Shown here: in pieces, positions 25,101 to 35,851 of the stretch
Numbering within the stretch: the stretch's first letter is position 1
Layout: the number at the start of each line of letters is the position of its first letter
Assembly (NCBI GenBank): GCA_030549495.1
Contig: JAUIRK010000388.1
Location: 124,001-188,000 of the forward strand
DNA length: 64,000 nt
DNA from: Nectonema munidae
Lineage: Eukaryota > Nematomorpha > Nectonematoida > Nectonematidae
Direction of reading: 5' to 3'
Translations under genes and position numbers: made by a program
The notes under the pieces: generated by a model
Told to the model about the DNA's origin: nothing
The model's database searches: none
Seen by the model: only the letters and a program-made list of their open reading frames with translations

Positions 25101-28100
25101 TAATAAATCAAAGTTCTTATTTGTGCAAGCGGAATGTTTATTTTTCATAGCATATTCTGAAAACAAAACCTGTTACTTATTGCTTATCTCTTGGCCCATC
25201 CCGAACCACCGTTCAAAAATAGTTCCTGTTTACTATCATTATTTACTACATATGAAAGTTTACAATAATGAAATAAATTTCTTTTTGTAAGTTTTGAATT
25301 TTTTTATTTATTTAAAACTAACTAACTGACCGACTAACTAACTAACTCTCTGCTTAACTGACGAAGCAACTAGTTATTTGAATCTCTAACGTAAAGGTGT
25401 AGTTAATTAATCAATTCTTTACTTAAATTAGCTTAGTTTTAGCTAGTTAGTAAGGATAACCAAAAAGTATCCAAAACGCCTTCAACTCCTTAACGAAGAA
25501 AAGTTATATTTGATAAACTTTTTTGTTGGTTTAGTTAGGTAGCTAATTAAATAAATAACTAGGATAATTTGGTTTTAAGTCAGTTAGCTAATTATTTTTT
25601 AATTGAGTAAGTGTGTTTGTGTATTTTATCAGTTTGTTGATCAATTAGTAAGTTAGATGAGTTTAGAGTAGTAGACTAATAAGGCCCGGGTGCATCGTAT
25701 TTTAAGTGCTGGCACTGTTTCTCAAGCTATTGGAATTATGCCTGGTCAATAAAAAGACTTCACCATAATTTCACTTAGTAACCTTCTTTACTCCTAGTAT
25801 AAAATGAGACTAAGTGCTGAATCAAATCTAAAAGGAAAAAACATAGGAAACCAATCTACCTTATGTATTGTGAATGAAAATTGGAGATGTAATAAAATAT
25901 ATACTGTATATGTATATAACATTGCCAAGAGTTATAAACGTCTCCTTTTTTATTAGCATCCTTTAATGTTGATTAAAAGTTGTGATAATTTAAGTTTTTC
26001 AAAACTGTCCATATTATACTTTCTTTGTTTATTATTTTTTAATAATAAAACTTTTGAGGCTTTGCATTGTTTTGATCAATTAAAAGGAATATTTTTAAGC
26101 AATTCGAAAAACGGTTTAGGAAATAGATAAAAAAAATTTTTTTAACCAATTGGAAAACGTTTAGAAATAGTCTATGACTCACAGGAATGATATTTTGTAC
26201 TAGTTTTGGTATTAAATGTATCAAATACAAAAAAATATTTGAAACATTTTCTGATTTTTGACACGTTCAGGAAAAAGCTAAAAATCGCATTTTAGTGGTT
26301 TTGCGATAATGGTGTCTCTACGTGTATGCGTTTTTTATTACGTCTATTCTCATTTATGATACAGACGAAAACTCAGAAATGGATGCCGTTGCTTTCGCTA
26401 AACAAAATGGAGGACAGGATAAGGCATGCGAGACGTTGTCCGTCGAAGCTCTTCCCTCGCCCTCTCCTAAATCAGGAATGCAGGAAAGACATCGAACACA
26501 GTCAGTGACTTGTGAACCCTTGAAGCCAAAAGAACTGCTCGCTTCTAACTTTGGCTATAGCCACAACGACATAAATGTTAACAAAACTTTGGCTCTTTGG
26601 ACGTCATCTCCGTTGATTCACTTTCAACCCGGTGAACATCAGATTAAGCAGACGTACAGTCCTTTGCTGAGAAAGGATATATTTTATAGTGGAAGTATCT
26701 TGCACTTAACAAAGCCAGATGATCAGTATGATACAAAGGAGGAAGAGATGCTTAGTAAAGGCCAACTCTTGGATGCTTCTGATACAAACCTAACGCTAAA
26801 GACGCAAGTATCATTTCATTCTTTTATTTGAGGTATAGATAAAAACTAGTTTATTTTCTTTTTACACTATGGCCCCTCTTCCACTATCAACGCTAATATC
26901 ACAGATTGATATGAAAGATCAATCTTTATCTTTTATCAAAACAGTCGAATCTGTTTAAACCCTACCTGTGTTTAGCCTAATAGAGCTTATTTCACCTTGA
27001 TTACTGTCTACAAAGAGCACTTTTTATTGTTCGGTTGAGTGATCTCCTGATACAGTTTTGATTGTATGCTGCTGATTTTTTCGTAATGAAAATAATTCAG
27101 TGTGTGTAAAATTATTAGCTTGAAATTTGCTAAAATAAAAATAGTATATATCGCTTATATTTGCAGTCACTCATTGTAAGATAATATTTTTAGATGTATG
27201 TATTTTGAATTTAGATATTTTTAGTTTGAGACAGTATTTTCCGCCAAATTTTTTTATAATTCAGATAGCTATAGATAAGGGAAATGATGAGATAGGGTTT
27301 TTAGTGCTGTTAACTATGTAAAATCTAAACCTAGAAACAAATTGAAGCTGTAACTCTTATCAGGGTGTCGGAGCTTTTTAAAAAATTTTATAGCTCCTGC
27401 TCCTGACTTTTTTTATTTTAATTTATAAAAAATTGACTGTAGCTATACTTTCTATATAATATATATATCCAAAAAACTAAATTTATATAACTACTGTAAA
27501 ATCCGAAGTATACGCTACGGAGATGGTATTTATTGAGGTTATTATCGCTCTTTAGTCGTATAACTGCATATTTTGCATTATATTGCATGGGCTGGATTTT
27601 TACGCTCTAATATATATTATTTTAATGTTTTGTTTTTGGGCGAATTAGCGTACTATGGCACCCGAACAATTTTAAAATTGTAGGCTTACAAAAATTTTAT
27701 TAGTCGTGGCATCAGATTCGATAATGGAAAACTTTGTCACAAATTAAGTGATAATTATAAGTAATTGAGGTAAGGAATTCTATTTATTTCTTTGTTTTCC
27801 TTGAATATACAATTATATAGTTTTTTGCGTGTAGAATTAGGCTAAATCACTTTAAAATGAATTTTGAAAACCGTTCGTGTTTGTTTCGATCAAAATTCTT
27901 GAAATATAATAAAATTTGATAGAAATGAACGAAGACGCACAGTCCAAAAATAGCACACGTCCATGAAGTTCTTGGATTACTGCAAAAATGTACTGTTGTT
28001 CCTCATAAAAATTGTAATGCTTTTGAAGAGTGTGCTGTTGAACAAAATCTAGGTGAATAAGAGACTCATCTTGAAATGAAAAGGTTTTTAGTTCTATAGG

Positions 28101-31100
28101 CTGCACATCGCATTAGCTTTCTTACACTATAAGCTGGAGTTTATACCTGGGATTTTACAGTTACTAATTATTTAATTATAAGCCTACATTTATAGATTTT
28201 CTTATACTTTTATATTGGGCAAATTAAAATGAGAGAAATTTCATGAGTTCAAATATTTATTGACATAAAAAACTGCATATTGTAAAAAAATTTGAGAATT
28301 AAAATTTGCTAAAAGAGATTCTTTTATCGAAATAATTTTGTACTATCTAATTAACACCGCACAATTCCATTTTAAATTAGCAGCTAAATTAAAACTCCAT
28401 TTTTGTAAGGAAGCGATATACCTAAATTAGAAAAAATACTTTAATCCATTTATAAAACAAAACCTGTTTCCATTTTTTGGACTAAAAAATGAGAACTAAA
28501 ACAAGTCTTCTACCTAAAGTACATCAATATAAAAATTTTTTAAATATGTGTTTCCTTAAAAAAGTAAAATTGTCATTTATTTTTTATCCTTTAAAAAATG
28601 GAAATTATTTTTTTAAATCGCACCCTTTAAGTTTTAACCATATGGAGTAAGTAAAGTGGCGCAGTGTGCTCCATTTTTAAAGTTTAAACGACGTATTACT
28701 GAATCATTTGTTTACAGATTTCAAAGTGTATTGTATTGCATACTAGGATATTAATATTTAAAAAATGAGCCTAGATCAAAACATTACCCGAAGCCAGACA
28801 TAGTAGCAATTTTTTAATGTTTTCGGCTCCATGCATGCAAATTTTTTGGGCCCAGCTCCGAATCCTTGTTCCTGTGCGTGTTCTATTCATGTGCTAATAA
28901 TATTGGAACTATTTTTCTTTTAATTATGAGGAAAATTTGTGCCAAGCATCTTTATAGCTTAAAGTAAGCAAGGTGGTGGAGTGGGTGCAAATCCTTTTTT
29001 CTAAAATTTATCTTTTAAGTGTAAAAGCAAATCTTATTTCAAACAAAATACTTCGAATAGATCCCCCTCAACTAATCAAATCCGAAAGAATGCTACTATT
29101 AAACGTGTATTGATAATAATTCATAGATGTATACAAAACAGCAATGACTATTTTTAGAATGCCAATCTTAAAGAATCTGTTAATACGATTGGTCAGGTAT
29201 TAATTGTCAGTTTATTGTTAGGGCGTAAGAAAAGAATAACATTGTTTTATTCTGCACTGCTTTATTCTCTGTTTCAGACTGGTTATCGTGTTACGTTCAA
29301 GAATTTGATGAGACAAATGCTTGATTTTACTCTCTTCTTGGATGCAATCTTCATTGTTTTCATTATTTCAAACATTTTAACAAGTATTGGCTTTAACGTT
29401 CCTTTTGTCTTTTTAGCAGATTACGCTAAAAGTCAGAATGTTTCTGAAGGTAAAGCTGCTTTTTTGATCTCAACCATTGGTAAGAGCATCTTCCTTGTGC
29501 TTATCCTTTTAGTTTCATTTTATATTTTTGAGGAATTGCTAACACTCTTGGAAGATTAATTCTTGGCTACCTATCAGATAAGAGATGGGTCAATCGTCTT
29601 TACCTGTATAACCTATCACTCATTTTGTGTGGTATTTCTTGTATATTTGCGCCTTTTGCCCGAACATATGCACAAATGTCAATATATGCTATCGTATTTG
29701 GTGTAACTGTTGGTAAGTCTTAACAACATTTATAACTTTAAAAAAAGGATTATGTATTTATTAGTCAGATTTCTCTTTCTCGTTTTGGTCAACCTCTTTG
29801 CAATATAAACTATGCTAAGATTTTAAGAATATTAGAAGTCATAGAATCGCATAACAAATAACAAAACCTGTCATATCGTTGACAATCTACTTTTCATTAA
29901 TTATTATTCATTTTAGAGGCACTGAATAGGAATTGTATAAGCACTTTTATTATTTCATATTCCCCTTTCTCTCGCCCAATTTTTTTCATTAATTTATGAC
30001 AAAATTTTAAATATTTGCTCTAAAATAAAAGTGATTTATGTTTTGCTCATATTCTAAAAACAGCCAATAAACTGTTTAATAAATATAAGAACTTAACATG
30101 AAATAATCTAACAAAATAGTGAATTTCTACAACATAGGCATAGTCTGATATTTCTCTGAAAAGATCTATTGGTCTATCTCTCCACTATTTAGAAACGTTT
30201 CTATTTAAAATTATATGTTGAAGCTTTTAATCCAAATTGATGCGGGAATCATTACGGTAGTAAATAAATAATCCTATAGAAAGCAGAGTCAATTTCCATT
30301 CGCAATACTCTAATTTATAACATAGCTAATAATTTCCCAAAGCAAAAGAGCAATAAATGATTTATATTTAAGATTCTTTAATTTATAAATTTTAAGTTTT
30401 CAAAATCAAGATAGGTCTATCACATTTAAGGTAAATTTCTTTTTTTAAACATTAAAGGCAGTAGTTCTCTTTGATACAAAGTTTTGGCTTATGAGGTTTT
30501 GTGTTGATATTCATCATAAAAGAATACGAAATTAAAGGATTGGAGAGATAAATTAATCATTTTACCAATTATTCTCACAAATATTGCTTTCTCACTTTAT
30601 TTCATATAGTTTTTGTGCGTTGATATAAATATTTTTTATCTTTGATTATTATTATTCATATGTATTTTTGTCTTCTTTAAGGAGCTTATGTCTCACTCAC
30701 ATCAATTCTTCTAGTCGATTTACTTGGCATCGAGAAATTAACATCATCATTTGGCATACTTCTACTTTTTCAAGGAATCGTTTCATTTTTGGGTCCTCCT
30801 TTAGCAGGTAAAAATCCATGTTTTTATCTATAAAAAAGACAAACATTTGCTGAATTTTTACAAATTAAGATATCTCGTTTCTATGATGATGTTTGACGTT
30901 TATAGACATAAATCCTCCTTTTTAAGTCGGACTTCTGGTCCATGTCAAATAGCCATTTTTAAGATAAAAAATTAACTTGTTCGGATTTTTTATAGTTAAA
31001 AATAAATTAACTGTTATTTATTTCCACCAAATTATGTTTAATAAATGCCAGGAAGTAATATGATCTTAAAATAACAACAAAATTACAAATTTTCAAAGAA

Positions 31101-33092
31101 ACTTTTAAGATTATATTACATTTTTAATTCTCAGGCGACTATCATATTGCAAAGAGCGACTTATCCCCCAGATATTAGTTGATCTATATATACTATCATG
31201 TCCTAGTCGAATATTTTTTCTTTAACTCAGCAGGCCTGACATTTGTATTTATATTGTAAGATAGTTGATAGTGATAATTTTTTAATCCAGCAATTTACTT
31301 ACCGACTTTTTTTCAAAGAACAAAAAGGTTCAATAGATTTTTGTATTCTTTAGTTTAATAATCCGACATATTTTGATTTCGACATTTTTTTTAATTTTTA
31401 TGCAGCATATATGTAACCATCTAAATTGTTATATAGTACGACTTTTCATCGAAGTATATAAAAAGTGTTTTGTTTGGGTAAAATCGAAAATATAAAAAGT
31501 TTTTTATCGAAAGCAAATTGTAAAACATTTTTGCAGATGAAGAACCACAAAGTTTAATCATGAAACAAATAATCCATTTTATATCCTCAGCTTAGATACT
31601 CAAACTGTACGCATTTTTCCTGATAAATTTATTTCACCTAATATAGAAAAAAATAATCAATCTTTGCCTCCTACATATAAAACTGAAGCAACAGAAACAG
31701 ATCAACTAACTTTGATTTAACAGCTACCATTATGACAACTGAAAAATACATAGAAGTTGAAAAAAAGTTAGCACTACTAGACCTTTAACAGATGACAAAA
31801 TTGTTGCCACAACTAAAAGAAAAAACTCTTCTGATTCGTCCAATAAAGTAATGATACAGAATCTTCAATATCTATAAAAGAAATGCGCTCTTATTTAGTT
31901 GGTGCTATCAAATTTTGTTAGGAATAGAGATATATCGGATATCCGCAAAAAATTTTACATCCTCATCCGCGGATCATTTAAGTTTCAACATCCCCAATTT
32001 TGAAACATCTTTGTTTTTCTATATACCGCAAATTTTTTTCCGAATTTTTACTTTATCCAAAATTTTTATGAAGTATGTCTTATGGTAACACATATACATT
32101 GATATCTTCTCTCTAAATTTTTTAGAAGTATAAAACGTGTGTTATTAATTCTGACACAAAAAATTTCACATCCGATACATCTCTAGTGCGAAAAATGAGT
32201 TTGTGGTAAAAAAATAATGCGACAATTTTTAATCGACACAATTATTTCTGCAACTTAAGATTTTATTACAAATAATAAAAGTCTGATGCTCTACCGAGAG
32301 CTACCGAGGCTCAAATTAATACTAAGTATTTTGTTTATATTTTATAATATTAAAATTCATGGCCATTTTACCAAAAACTCCAAATGTTTATTTTTAAATT
32401 TCAATTTTTTACAAAGAAGGGAAAACAGTTGAAATGTGTAAAATACACTGGCAGGATAAATATATAAGTTAAGAGTTGGTTTACACCCAACTCGTAAAGT
32501 CGCATTTCCAACTCGCCGCATTTGGATTACAGGTCGACTATCACTTATCCGGCATCATGGGACTTGGAGAATGCCGCATTGGCTATGTATTAGGTTAAAA
32601 TACAACAAACACAAAACGAATCTTTAGTAATTTTTTTAGTTTTTAGTTTATAAATATATTTCTCATTGTAATTAAAGGCAAAGCTGTATTAAGAGACCAC
32701 TAAGGATCTCATTTCAAAAGTGCTCTTTGTGAAGAGTGGATTCATAATGAAGGTCGAATTAGCTCGATCAGGAATATCTTCAATCTGGAAGAATTGAAGC
32801 CTTTAGTTATAGTCTGGTCGTGTCGATAAGGCATGTTTGGTATATTGATTTTTATATATTTTATACATTCAACAATTCCGTAGATCCAAAGTAAATTTAG
32901 CCACCTGCTTTATGCAGATACTCCGGATTGCTAAATTTGTATGAATAAAAATCACTTTACTTTTTAGGATGGTTATTCGACATATTCAAAAACTACGTCT
33001 ATTCATTTGTAGTAACTGGAGTTTCTATCCTTCTCTCAGGAGCAATGTTATTCGTTATACCTTTTATGCCAAAGTACAATGCAAAGCTTTGA
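15860..33092 (+). CDS. Monocarboxylate transporter (SLC16/MCT family), 8 coding exons
   Basis: Major-facilitator proton-coupled carrier for monocarboxylates or related small acids in a cell membrane, with 12 expected membrane spans. Joined exons give about 587 residues, a normal length, and all exon phases fit. The family signature DGGWGW stands at residues 35-40 at the start of span 1. The second signature, YYFEEKRAFATGVA, is near residues 157-170 (exon 3). Exon 4 encodes the polar central loop of about 148 residues, and exons 5-8 encode the second half with GIANTLGR and a final span. ATG 15860 is preceded by an acceptor at 15835-15836. Resemblance is to the MCT9/12/14 type of arthropods; the substrate cannot be told. 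Introns run from 53 bp to 6.4 kb. Converges with raptor. Confidence 0.95.
17269..17412 (+). CDS. MCT exon 2
   Basis: 144 bp between CACATAG and GTAAAT. Encodes GPFSSALVNRYGCRAVTILG followed by spans 2-3. The R/K-Y-G-C-R-A-V loop is conserved in the family. Confidence 0.95.
17413..20300. other. MCT intron 2, first part
   Basis: No exon is missing here, because exon 2 joins exon 3 in phase. It contains an inverted repeat at 18428-18590 and a direct repeat described separately; otherwise AT-rich and featureless. Confidence 0.6.
18428..18590. repeat. Inverted repeat GGGTCTCAGAAAACTGG
   Basis: GGGTCTCAGAAAACTGG at 18429-18445 is mirrored by CCCAGTTTTCTGAGAC at about 18561-18576. Further partial copies (GAGACCCAATTTTC, GAGTTTCCTAAGACCC) lie between them. 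Possibly a small foldback MITE; no target duplication identified. Confidence 0.45.
19746..20366. repeat. Direct repeat pair, about 35 bp each
   Basis: AAAATCAGGAGCACATTTTGATCAAAGT near 19746 recurs with one base missing near 20333, about 590 bp apart in the same orientation. The second copy lies directly before the end of the minus-strand transposon-like frame at 20402, so the pair may mark element boundaries or an earlier duplication. Confidence 0.6.
20402..20975 (-). pseudogene. Fragment of a dispersed arthropod transposon-like protein
   Basis: The minus strand encodes a 142-residue frame containing FSLGELNDLIRDLDLSKEKS, NFVFCNDVE and WRLFIDSSSS. Just upstream, in other frames, come YNDCYFC, FNKHKK and YPDLESTRR. 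I recall this order (FGVPMVW.., CYFC, YPDLES.RRPV, LGELNDLIRDL, RLFIDSS) from a large family of uncharacterised, multi-copy proteins in arthropod genomes that are probably DNA-transposon products. Here only the N-terminal third remains, with at least one frameshift near 20835. It lies antisense in the transporter intron. Confidence 0.6.
21359..23635 (-). mobile_element. Full-length Tigger/pogo transposon
   Basis: Perfect inverted ends GAACCTACGTTTTACGTAC and GTACGTAAAACGTAGGTTC bound 2277 bp, each abutting a TA (21357-21358 and 23636-23637), the pogo-superfamily target duplication. Sub-terminal ACGTAAAAT motifs recur inside both ends. A single transposase gene lies on the minus strand. The element sits in intron 2 of the transporter, antisense to it. 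Its first 185 and last 155 bp are nearly identical to the whole MITE at 62309-62649. Confidence 0.95.
21861..23166 (-). pseudogene. Tigger transposase, inactivated
   Basis: Begins at ATG 23166 with MASVRKRQSVSIETKLKIIA, then a pogo-type helix-turn-helix (FGLPKSTVSTIWAK) and the CENP-B-like DNA-binding part (FEASNGWLDGFKKRHGI). The three catalytic blocks are visible: NADETGLYWK, LLDNAPAHP and QPMDQG. Two in-frame TAG codons (23020-23022 and 22471-22473) and a break near 22150 interrupt it. After the break the frame resumes with an acidic tail (SSDEESESKEEE, then FEALGVVVDWFEQ). The part usually found after QPMDQG is shortened, so some sequence is deleted there. Confidence 0.9.
23845..24111 (+). 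CDS. MCT exon 3
   Basis: 267 bp between AAAAAG and GTGAGC. Encodes spans 4-6, including the second family signature YYFEEKRAFATGVA and the R-G-A loop (KYTWRGALFILGG), ending in MRPLKIH at the start of the central loop. Confidence 0.95.
24243..24690 (+). repeat. SINE- or LINE-end-like repeat with (AACT)n tails
   Basis: A GC-richer body (about 24313-24655) ends GGATGGGTGCGAACGTCACAAA and runs into AACTTAACTAACTAACT. A similar AACTTAACTA-type low-complexity stretch also precedes it (24243-24311), as if it had inserted into an older tail. A second copy of just the 3-prime end and tail is present in inverse at 59463-59502. Recurrent 3-prime ends with microsatellite tails are typical of SINEs and RTE-like LINEs. 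Another AACT-rich tract lies at 25315-25345. Confidence 0.6.
24700..26364. other. MCT intron 3, remainder
   Basis: AT-rich; holds an AACT-rich tract at 25315-25345 and TAGTTAG-type low-complexity stretches to about 25670. No other feature seen. Confidence 0.5.
26365..26807 (+). CDS. MCT exon 4 (central cytoplasmic loop)
   Basis: 443 bp between GATACAG and GTATCA. The encoded part is polar, rich in Ser, Thr, Lys, Glu and Pro (ENSEMDAVAFAKQNGGQDK, SPSPKSGMQERHRTQ), and has no membrane span; this is the family's variable loop between spans 6 and 7. The donor CAA|GTATCA leaves phase 0, which fits exon 5. Confidence 0.9.
26808..29277. other. MCT intron 4
   Basis: No gene. CAGGGTGTCGGAGC at 27361 and GCTCCGAATCCTTGTTCCTG near 28853-28872 are weakly inverted hAT-like ends that could bound a 1.5-kb decayed element. 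The frame at 27852-28106 (minus) is unrecognised. Confidence 0.35.
29278..29479 (+). CDS. MCT exon 5
   Basis: 202 bp between GTTTCAG and GTAAGA. Encodes TGYRVTFKNLMRQMLDFTLF and spans 7-8 (FNVPFVFLADYAKSQNVSEG). The F.LADYA..........AAFLISTIG pattern is typical of the family. Confidence 0.95.
29533..29712 (+). CDS. MCT exon 6
   Basis: 180 bp, separated from exon 5 by a 53-bp intron (29480-29532). Encodes GIANTLGRLILGYLSDKRWV and spans 9-10. Confidence 0.95.
29713..30681. other. MCT intron 6
   Basis: AT-rich; nothing recognised. Confidence 0.5.
30682..30807 (+). CDS. MCT exon 7
   Basis: 126 bp between TTTAAG and GTAAAA. Encodes GAYVSLTSILLVDLLGIEKL and FGILLLFQGIVSFLGPPLAG (spans 10-11), highly typical of MCTs. 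Confidence 0.95.
30808..32967. other. MCT intron 7
   Basis: Contains the MITE-like inverted repeat at 31918-32187. The stretch 31680-31870 has broken codon-like text (polar, Thr/Lys-rich) I cannot assign. Otherwise AT-rich. Confidence 0.4.
31918..32187. mobile_element. Small MITE with CGGAT-type inverted ends
   Basis: AGAGATATATCGGAT on the left is inverted as ATCCGATACATCTCT on the right, about 270 bp apart, with CATCCGCGGAT palindromes inside. The form resembles short non-autonomous hAT elements of arthropods. No clean target duplication was found. Confidence 0.5.
32968..33092 (+). CDS. MCT exon 8 (stop codon)
   Basis: Begins after CTTTTTAG with GWLFDIFKNYVYSF and encodes the last span (VTGVSILLSGAMLFVIPF), ending PKYNAKL and TGA 33090-33092. 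Confidence 0.95.
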
Positions 33093-33142
33093 TTAAACTT
33101 TTAAATATTTATCAAAAATTCTTAGATATTTTTAAAGTTTAC

Positions 33143-33148
33143 AATAAA
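33143..33148 (+). terminator. Polyadenylation signal of the transporter gene
   Basis: AATAAA, 50 bp after the stop codon, followed by a T-rich stretch. Confidence 0.65.
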
Positions 33149-35519
33149 TTTATTTTTTAATGGAATTTTTATAATAAAAAAAGATATACTTGATATATTA
33201 TTGTATTTCATACGCCATTAACCTTCGCATTGCAGCCATTTTGCGTATAGCACCAATTACGGACATATGTCATTTTGTTTATGGATGGGCGCTTCATGTT
33301 TGATACATAATATAAATTTTATTGAAGAAAATTATACGATCGCTGCATTTGGTGTTTGAGATTATGAAACCCATGCTTTGCGATGCATATCGCGCAATTA
33401 TAACGACAAATAAGCTTTCCGATATTGTAGCTTTATAATTATTTAAAATTCAGTTCAAACTCTCTCCAATAAATAAAGCAAATAAATTTAATAATAGTTT
33501 TGCCAGTTTATTCTTTGGATAACATCTAGCGTGCTACGATAAAATACCCCACCGCACGGATATTTGACAGCTTTTTTAAGTCAATAAAAATATAGTTTGT
33601 TTTTTTAACTAAAAATTTGAATAGAACAAATTGTATAAAATGTAATCTAATACACTATTACAACGGTATTAGTTTCAACGAATATTGAAATCGTTCCAAT
33701 TATTTTTTATGACTGATACAACTAGTCGGCCATTTTCAAAAAATTTTGGACATGATCTGATTCTATGCTAGAGGGCCACATCTGATTTCTGAAAAAAATT
33801 CAAGAATAATTTGGTCTATTTGAGCTTCATAAATTGAAAACATCGTCATAGTAGATTTTAGTGTTTGAACTCAATTTTCAAAAAATCAGAAATAAGTTAT
33901 AATTTTTATTCAATAAAATATCACATAAAAAAATATTGATATCAATGAAATATCACATAAAAATTTTTTTTTTAATTTTCAGAAACAGTTTGAGTGTACA
34001 TTGAGAGCTTCTTTGGCATCTTTTGTCAAAATGTCAATTTCTGTTTGGATTTCCTTTGATGCAGCGATCCGTAAAGAAGATTTCAAGTTATCGTCGGTCA
34101 GCCTTGTGCGTAAATAATTTTTGTTCAGCCTCATCAGTGAAAAAAACCTTTCACACTTATAAGTACTCCAGAAGATACAGACAATTTTCTTGACTAAATG
34201 AATCAACTTCGCAAATTTGCGTTCATCAATACTTGAGTAACGTTCATCAATATCGGTAACACCTGAAGTTTCAAACGTTTTCCTCAACATCGTGTTAAAT
34301 TTCAGATAAATTATTTCCATTTGAATATCTTTTTTCAATTGATTGACGTCGAAATTGAAGGGATTTACAAAAAAATCGAAATCTGACTTCAACATTTTGA
34401 GCTCTTTGAATCCTTTATCGAATTCTTTAGAAAGAACATCAATGTGATCAACACATTCTGATACCGCCTCTTTATTTATCCCAGGTAGAGATTTTAAAAA
34501 AGAAAAATGCTCAAAGTTTTTATTTTTCAAATTTTTTTCCCAAATTTTCAACTTTATCTTGAAGGCTGTTACATTATCATTCATTTCAACAATCATGCAC
34601 AATTCTCCCTGGAGTTTCAAATTTAAAATGTTCAAATATTTGGTGATATCTACCAAAAATCTAAACTTGTCAAGAAGAAAGTATCATCAAGCTCAGGCAC
34701 GACTTTCTTTTTCGAATTAAAAATTTTTTTATTTCTTCTTTGAGATTGAAAAAACGCTCAAAACTACTCCGCTGCTTAGCCACCTTACCTCACAATCTCA
34801 AAGTGTTCACAGTTTTGACAACAGTATCAAATACACTATTTTATCCTCATGCTTTTGGCGCAAAGTGCCTCCTGGTGAATGCAGTGAATTCGGACTATTG
34901 GCTCAGCTCCCATTTTTTTTGTTTCGCCTTGATTAGACTAACACTCAGAACACATCGCCGGTGCACCGTCAGTAGAAATGGATGTGAGTTTATTACAATT
35001 TAGATCGAAATTACGAAAAACTTTTTCCAAACATTAGACCTCTTGTGGTGTCTTTGAGAAACATTAAGTTAAGTAACTCTTCATGAAGCTTCGATAACAA
35101 TCAACACCTCTGATAAAAATTGCAGAAAAAGAGGTATCACAGATACCAGTGCTTTCATCTAATGCCAATGAAAAACAGTCAAACTTTCTAATCAAAGATT
35201 TCATCTGCTCTTCTAAGTTCAATGACATTTCTGTTATCCTTCTCAAAACTGTGTTGCGTGAAAGACTTATTTCAAAAAGAAATTTTGTTTGTCTGGACAC
35301 AGAACTTCTGATACTTTCACGAGACATGATTTAATAAATTTTTCTTCTGTGAAAGGTTGTGAATTAACTAGCCTTTACCAAATCTTCTAACGTTTTAGTT
35401 ACATTCATGATCATTTTTTGGTTTTGAGTGGGACGCTTTCAGTTGAGCCAACTTTTCTGTTCTTGAAACATCTTTAAAACAATCAAAACTGCTATGCAAA
35501 GGATTATAATGTCTTTTAA

Positions 35520-35851
35520 CCCTATCAGTCACGGGGGGGGGGGGGGCTATCTTCGAGAAAACTGATTCCAATTTTACATGAAATATACACATTTTGATAT
35601 CAAATTAACAATGCTAATTTCATTTATGGATTGTTTTTGCATTTAGAATTTGAAAATACTTATAAGTGTGAAACAAAGTTGCGGTTTATTTCTAAAATCT
35701 GTCTTCGAGAACACTCATTCAAATTTTAAATGAAATATACACATTTTCATATCAAATCAACAACGTCAATTTCATTTATAGATTGTTTTTGTATTTGGAT
35801 TTCAAAATACTTAAGTGTGAAACAAAGTTGCGGTTTATTTCTATAATAGGG
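35520..35851. mobile_element. TTAA-flanked MITE inserted in the hAT transposase
   Basis: 332 bp lying between TTAA at 35516-35519 and TTAA at 35852-35855, with ends CCCTAT and ATAGGG, as in piggyBac-type insertions. Removing it and one TTAA brings the reading frame together exactly (KEYNI then KRHYNP), which shows that it is an insertion. The inside holds a run of 16 G (from 35533) and two tandem copies of a unit of about 150 bp. Confidence 0.85.
35547..35848. repeat. Two tandem copies of a 150-bp unit
   Basis: CTTCGAGA at 35551 and 35703, and AAACAAAGTTGCGG at about 35671 and 35820, mark two similar units inside the MITE, with small insertions and deletions between them. Confidence 0.8.
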
